A stretch of DNA of 64,000 nucleotides from Leptolyngbya iicbica LK. GTDB lineage: Bacteria > Cyanobacteriota > Cyanobacteriia > Phormidesmidales > Phormidesmidaceae. The position numbers and the translations under genes are program-made. The notes under the pieces are model-generated. The model was not told the origin of the DNA and did no database searches. It worked only from the letters and a program-made list of their open reading frames with translations. Shown piece by piece: positions 61,205-64,000 of this stretch. The stretch lies in NCBI RefSeq assembly GCF_004212215.1, contig NZ_QVFV01000001.1, positions 754,814 to 818,813 of the forward strand, read 5' to 3'. Each line of letters begins with the position of its first letter. The stretch's first letter is position 1.

Positions 61205-62152
61205 CTAGGACTCAAGCAGCTGCAAACTGCTGGGCAGCAGGGGGGCCACCCAAAGTCCGAGTTCCGCCTCTGAATAATGCGATCGCATTTGCTGCACGAT
61301 GCCCTCAGCGGCAGCTTGGCTAGCAGTCAGGGTAAAGAGGGTAGGGCCAGAACCCGACATCAGCGTCCCCAGCCCGCCACAGCTGGCGAGGGTAGTTTTC
61401 ATCGCTTTGACATCGGGGTGGGCGGGCAACACAACCTTCTCTAAGTCGTTATAAAGATGTTGACCAATCGCGGGCCCATCTTGGTGAGCGATCGCCGCCA
61501 TCATCGGACTGGCATGGAGCTGGGCTTTGCGGGTTTGGCTAGCAGTCGCCACATCTAAATAATTATCGGCAAAGGCTTGGCGATAGCTTTTATACGCCCA
61601 AGGCGTGGAAACCGACAACGTGGGTGATTTAGCCAAGACTACATATAAGCCGTCGAGGCCATGCAGCGTATCGATTTGTTCGCCGCGCCCCGTGGCGATC
61701 GCGGTGCCCCCAGCAATGCAAAAGGGAATGTCAGAGCCGAGTTCAGCGGCCAGAGTTTGCAGCTCGATCTGGGTGAGGCCCAGCTGCCACAGCATATCGA
61801 GCCCCACGAGAACGGCAGCTGCATTAGCGGAGCCCCCCGCGAGTCCGGCCCCAACGGGAATATTTTTCTGGATGGTAATTTCGACGCCGCCTTGCTGCGT
61901 CATTACTTTGGGGAACCGCTGGTGCAGCAGGGCTGCTGCCCGATAGGCCAGGTTGCTGGCGTCGCTGGGCACCTCGGGATGGTCGCACCGCAAGCGAATT
62001 TCGTGAGCCCCCAGGCGACGGACGGTCACTCGGTCAGCCAAGCCTACACTCTGCATCACCATCACGAGTTCGTGATAGCCGTCGGGGCGATCGCCCACGA
62101 TCTCCAGGTACAGATTAATTTTGGCCGCAGCCGAGAGGGAATAAGAATCCAT
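61205..62152 (-). CDS. ispE: 4-diphosphocytidyl-2-C-methyl-D-erythritol kinase
   Basis: A 315-residue GHMP kinase of the MEP isoprenoid pathway. It shows SAAAKINLYLEIVGDRPDGYHEL, the ATP loop IPVGAGLAGGSANAAAVL, DIPFCIAGGTAIATGRGE and MSGSGPTLFTLT. It supplies isoprenoids for carotenoids, chlorophyll phytol and UppS products. The start at 62152 (MDSYSLSAA) fits the family better than 62164. It follows rsmA on the same strand by 61 bp; rsmA-ispE pairing is common in bacteria. Confidence 0.95.
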   Translation of the reverse strand: MDSYSLSAAAKINLYLEIVGDRPDGYHELVMVMQSVGLADRVTVRRLGAHEIRLRCDHPEVPSDASNLAYRAAALLHQRFPKVMTQQGGVEITIQKNIPVGAGLAGGSANAAAVLVGLDMLWQLGLTQIELQTLAAELGSDIPFCIAGGTAIATGRGEQIDTLHGLDGLYVVLAKSPTLSVSTPWAYKSYRQAFADNYLDVATASQTRKAQLHASPMMAAIAHQDGPAIGQHLYNDLEKVVLPAHPDVKAMKTTLASCGGLGTLMSGSGPTLFTLTASQAAAEGIVQQMRSHYSEAELGLWVAPLLPSSLQLLES

Positions 62153-62213
62153 AGCGTCTTCCATAAACCAGGCCGCGCGCCCTAACCGTTGTTAGCGACC
62201 AGAGCGGTGCCCC

Positions 62214-63047
62214 TCAGGGTGAATATCCTTCCTCAAGCATCTTATTACTCAACGCTACCCAATCGGTGACGCTCAAGTCTTCGGCGCGGACATTATCGGC
62301 AATGTTCAGAGTCGTGAAAAATTCCAGGAGCCGCGATCGCTCAATCAAGGGCGACAAATTATTCCGCAGCATTTTGCGCTTGCTGCCAAAGCCTAACTTC
62401 AGCAAGCGTTCTAACAAAGCGGCATCGATCGCGACATCGGGAAAGGGACGGGGTCGCAGACGAATCACTGCCGACATCACTTTGGGGGGCGGCTGAAACG
62501 CCTTGGGCGGCACGGGGCAAATGATTTCGCACTCTGCCAGGTATTGCACTTTGACGGTGAGGCTCCCGGCCGCTTTTGATCCCGGCGCGGCACAAAGGCG
62601 ATCGGCAATTTCTTGCTGCACCAGCAGCACAATCGAGCTCAACGGGTGGGGATTGGGATGCGAGATCGTCCCCAAGAGCTTTTCGAGAATCGGGCCGGTA
62701 ATGTAATACGGGATGTTGGCAACCACCTTATTGGGAAAATCACCCGCCATTGCCGTAGCAATCTGTTCCCAGTTGAGTTGCAGAATATCGCCCTCAAGGA
62801 GCTGAAAATTTTGGGCAGCGGCGAATTGCGATCGCAAGCGCTCAGACAAATCTCGATCAATTTCGACCGCGAGTAGCTCCGCGACGTGGGGCAGCATTCG
62901 CTGGGTCAAAATTCCTGTACCGGGGCCAATTTCGAGGATGCGATCGCTCCCTTGCAGTTCTGCCGCCGCGATGATGTTAGCCAACACCGCTTCGCTCTTT
63001 AGCCAGTGCTGACCAAAGCGTTTGCGCGTTTTTGCTGAAAAAGTCAT
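62214..63047 (-). CDS. rsmA: 16S rRNA dimethyltransferase RsmA/KsgA
   Basis: A 277-residue enzyme with KRFGQHWLKSEAVLANI, SAM motif ILEIGPGTGILTQRML, LAVEIDRDLSERL, VVANIPYYITGPILEKLL (NxPY motif) and the C-terminal domain FGSKRKMLRNNLSPL. It dimethylates two adjacent adenines near the 3' end of 16S rRNA during small-subunit maturation. The start at 63047 (MTFSAKTRKRFGQ) is chosen over 63083. Confidence 0.95.
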   Translation of the reverse strand: MTFSAKTRKRFGQHWLKSEAVLANIIAAAELQGSDRILEIGPGTGILTQRMLPHVAELLAVEIDRDLSERLRSQFAAAQNFQLLEGDILQLNWEQIATAMAGDFPNKVVANIPYYITGPILEKLLGTISHPNPHPLSSIVLLVQQEIADRLCAAPGSKAAGSLTVKVQYLAECEIICPVPPKAFQPPPKVMSAVIRLRPRPFPDVAIDAALLERLLKLGFGSKRKMLRNNLSPLIERSRLLEFFTTLNIADNVRAEDLSVTDWVALSNKMLEEGYSP

Positions 63048-63479
63048 GCCGTCGCCCAGGCTCAGAGTTAGGTAGGGCTTCATCCTACCCCATGCTCAGA
63101 GCGGGTTTTCTCAATGCACCGCGACCAGAGGGACCAGCGCATCGTCTGACCCGATCACAGCCGCGAATAGATGCATGAATGGGGGGATCGCGGGGGAAGC
63201 GCCGGTCAGCCAACGAGATGGGCATAAAAAGTAAGCATCGCTTTCGACAGCCATACTGGGTCCCTTCAGCCCCCTATACTGTGAAACAGGAAGGGATATT
63301 GGCGCAGCGAGTCCTCGGCTTTTGGTCGGTGATTCATCAGTGATCTAGGCGTCCAATTTTCGCAAAGAAATGTCTCATAGATAACAAGTGTGGTGTAGTG
63401 AACAACATTTTCTGAGGCGCCTTGTTACATTAAATACCCAACTTTAGGAACTGCTCGCTTCTCGCCGTGTGTATCCGCT
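63048..63479. other. divergent intergenic region rsmA / coiled-coil gene
   Basis: No gene is seen in these 430 bases. A TATACTGTGAAA stretch near 63276 could be promoter-like, as could TTACATTAAATACC near 63424, just before the last gene. No operator is recognised. Confidence 0.3.
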
Positions 63480-64000
63480 ATGCAACAGAGCCATTCTCTA
63501 GATTTCAAGCTCGTTCAGCGGGTGTGTCTACTTCAGCAAGCGCTTGACCAAGCCTTAGATTCCCTAGATGAATTAACCGCACAAGTACAAGACAAATATT
63601 GGGTTGAGACTCAGCTCGCTAGCACTGAGAAGTACGCCAACGTTCAGCAGCAAGCGATTAACCATCTCAAGCAGCAACTGGCACAATTTACGGAAATCCA
63701 GGATCACCTATTGGGGGTGATGGGGTTTCGGCTCAATGAACTGATTGATCAGCAGCAGCAAGGGTTTGATCAGCTCAATCTGCAATTTCAACAAAGTCAT
63801 ACCGAACTGCAAACCTATCTGCAATACCTCACCCAACAGCAGCAAGCGGGCTCCATGCTGCCCAAAGATGCCGATGCGTACTATCGATCGCTAGAAGAAG
63901 AGGTGATGGTGGCGCGATCGATGGCGGTGCATCTGAGTCAGTATTTAGGCTTAGCCAAACAACATCTTGATCACCTCAATACTGATTTGGATAATCACCA
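63480..64000 (+). CDS. coiled-coil protein, 3' end outside window
   Basis: From ATG 63480 the frame is open to the window end (173 codons). It is Gln/Leu-rich throughout with heptad-like helices (VCLLQQALDQALDSLDELTAQ, INHLKQQLAQFTEIQDHL, LNLQFQQSHTELQTYLQYLTQQQQ, LEEEVMVARSMAVHL). No signal peptide or catalytic motif is visible. I do not recognise a family; structural, septum- or polysaccharide-related cyanobacterial coiled-coil proteins are possibilities. Confidence 0.65.
   Translation, partial: MQQSHSLDFKLVQRVCLLQQALDQALDSLDELTAQVQDKYWVETQLASTEKYANVQQQAINHLKQQLAQFTEIQDHLLGVMGFRLNELIDQQQQGFDQLNLQFQQSHTELQTYLQYLTQQQQAGSMLPKDADAYYRSLEEEVMVARSMAVHLSQYLGLAKQHLDHLNTDLDNH

Noticed and set aside
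1-64000. tRNA, rRNA, tmRNA, RNase P or SRP RNA genes
   Set aside because: I scanned gaps for tRNA T-loop (GGTTCGA) contexts and known RNA cores and found no candidate that folds convincingly by eye.
1-64000. CRISPR array or intact insertion sequence
   Set aside because: No series of regularly spaced direct repeats and no complete transposase; the repeats seen are hairpins or short tandem units.

Overview
The window is cyanobacterial chromosome. The octamer GCGATCGC (HIP1) recurs throughout on both strands. Photosynthesis genes are interspersed with housekeeping genes: psbD (D2), ycf4, apcF, petG and cytM, alongside a cyanobacterial group-2 sigma factor (sigC) and many families largely confined to cyanobacteria (DUF2358, DUF3531, Uma2, ComB-like). 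The moderately high GC content and the abundant dispersed hairpin repeats suggest a filamentous Leptolyngbya-like lineage. That placement is inference; no rRNA or tRNA gene was seen.

Layout. 1-10.5 kb: 3' part of a U32 peptidase, two Uma2 nuclease-like genes, an NfeD/SPFH membrane pair, a deaminase gene broken by a nonsense codon, an ArsR regulator, an alpha/beta hydrolase, a coupled pair ending in a DUF2358 protein, small membrane proteins, a decayed DUF4058 remnant, a thioredoxin-fold protein and a lipoprotein. 11-14.3 kb: transaldolase with C-terminal EF-hands, an HHH protein, a class 3 lipase, and small proteins missed by length cut-offs (55, 29 and 50 residues). 14.4-20.8 kb: accessory region with a large SNF2 helicase whose last 63 codons are duplicated about 2 kb away. 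The segment between the copies holds a VapBC-like toxin-antitoxin pair and an orphan membrane/coiled-coil gene. 20.9-31.6 kb: cbiT, an RnfD-like membrane protein followed by a DUF2330 protein, DUF554, TerB, DUF2085, ComB-like, SLH/DUF3747, pentapeptide and acyltransferase genes.

31.8-36.3 kb: a complete carbohydrate ABC importer (binding protein, two permeases, ATPase) of the kind cyanobacteria use for sugars or compatible solutes. 36.5-42 kb: a ferritin-like diiron protein resembling acyl-ACP desaturases, uppS, a SAM hydrolase, an ABC-2 permease, a beta-lactamase-like hydrolase and an SGNH hydrolase. 42.4-51.6 kb: sigC, a stand-alone psbD without psbC, divergent ycf4, a secreted cyclophilin, a ketoacyl synthase and a large radical-SAM protein. 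51.5-64 kb: a PotD-like binding lipoprotein, a methyltransferase, glnA, apcF, a D-ribulokinase-like kinase, petG and cytM (divergent), DUF3531, ispE, rsmA, and a coiled-coil gene running off the end.

Functionally the window mixes photosynthetic machinery (D2, Ycf4, ApcF, PetG, CytM), isoprenoid and carbon metabolism (IspE, UppS, transaldolase, ribulokinase), nitrogen assimilation (GlnA) and solute uptake. The least ordinary parts are the helicase 3'-end duplication at 14.4-16.7 kb, the 34-bp terminator duplicated on both sides of one gene at 24.4-25.3 kb, the families of dispersed hairpins, and several unrecorded small genes.
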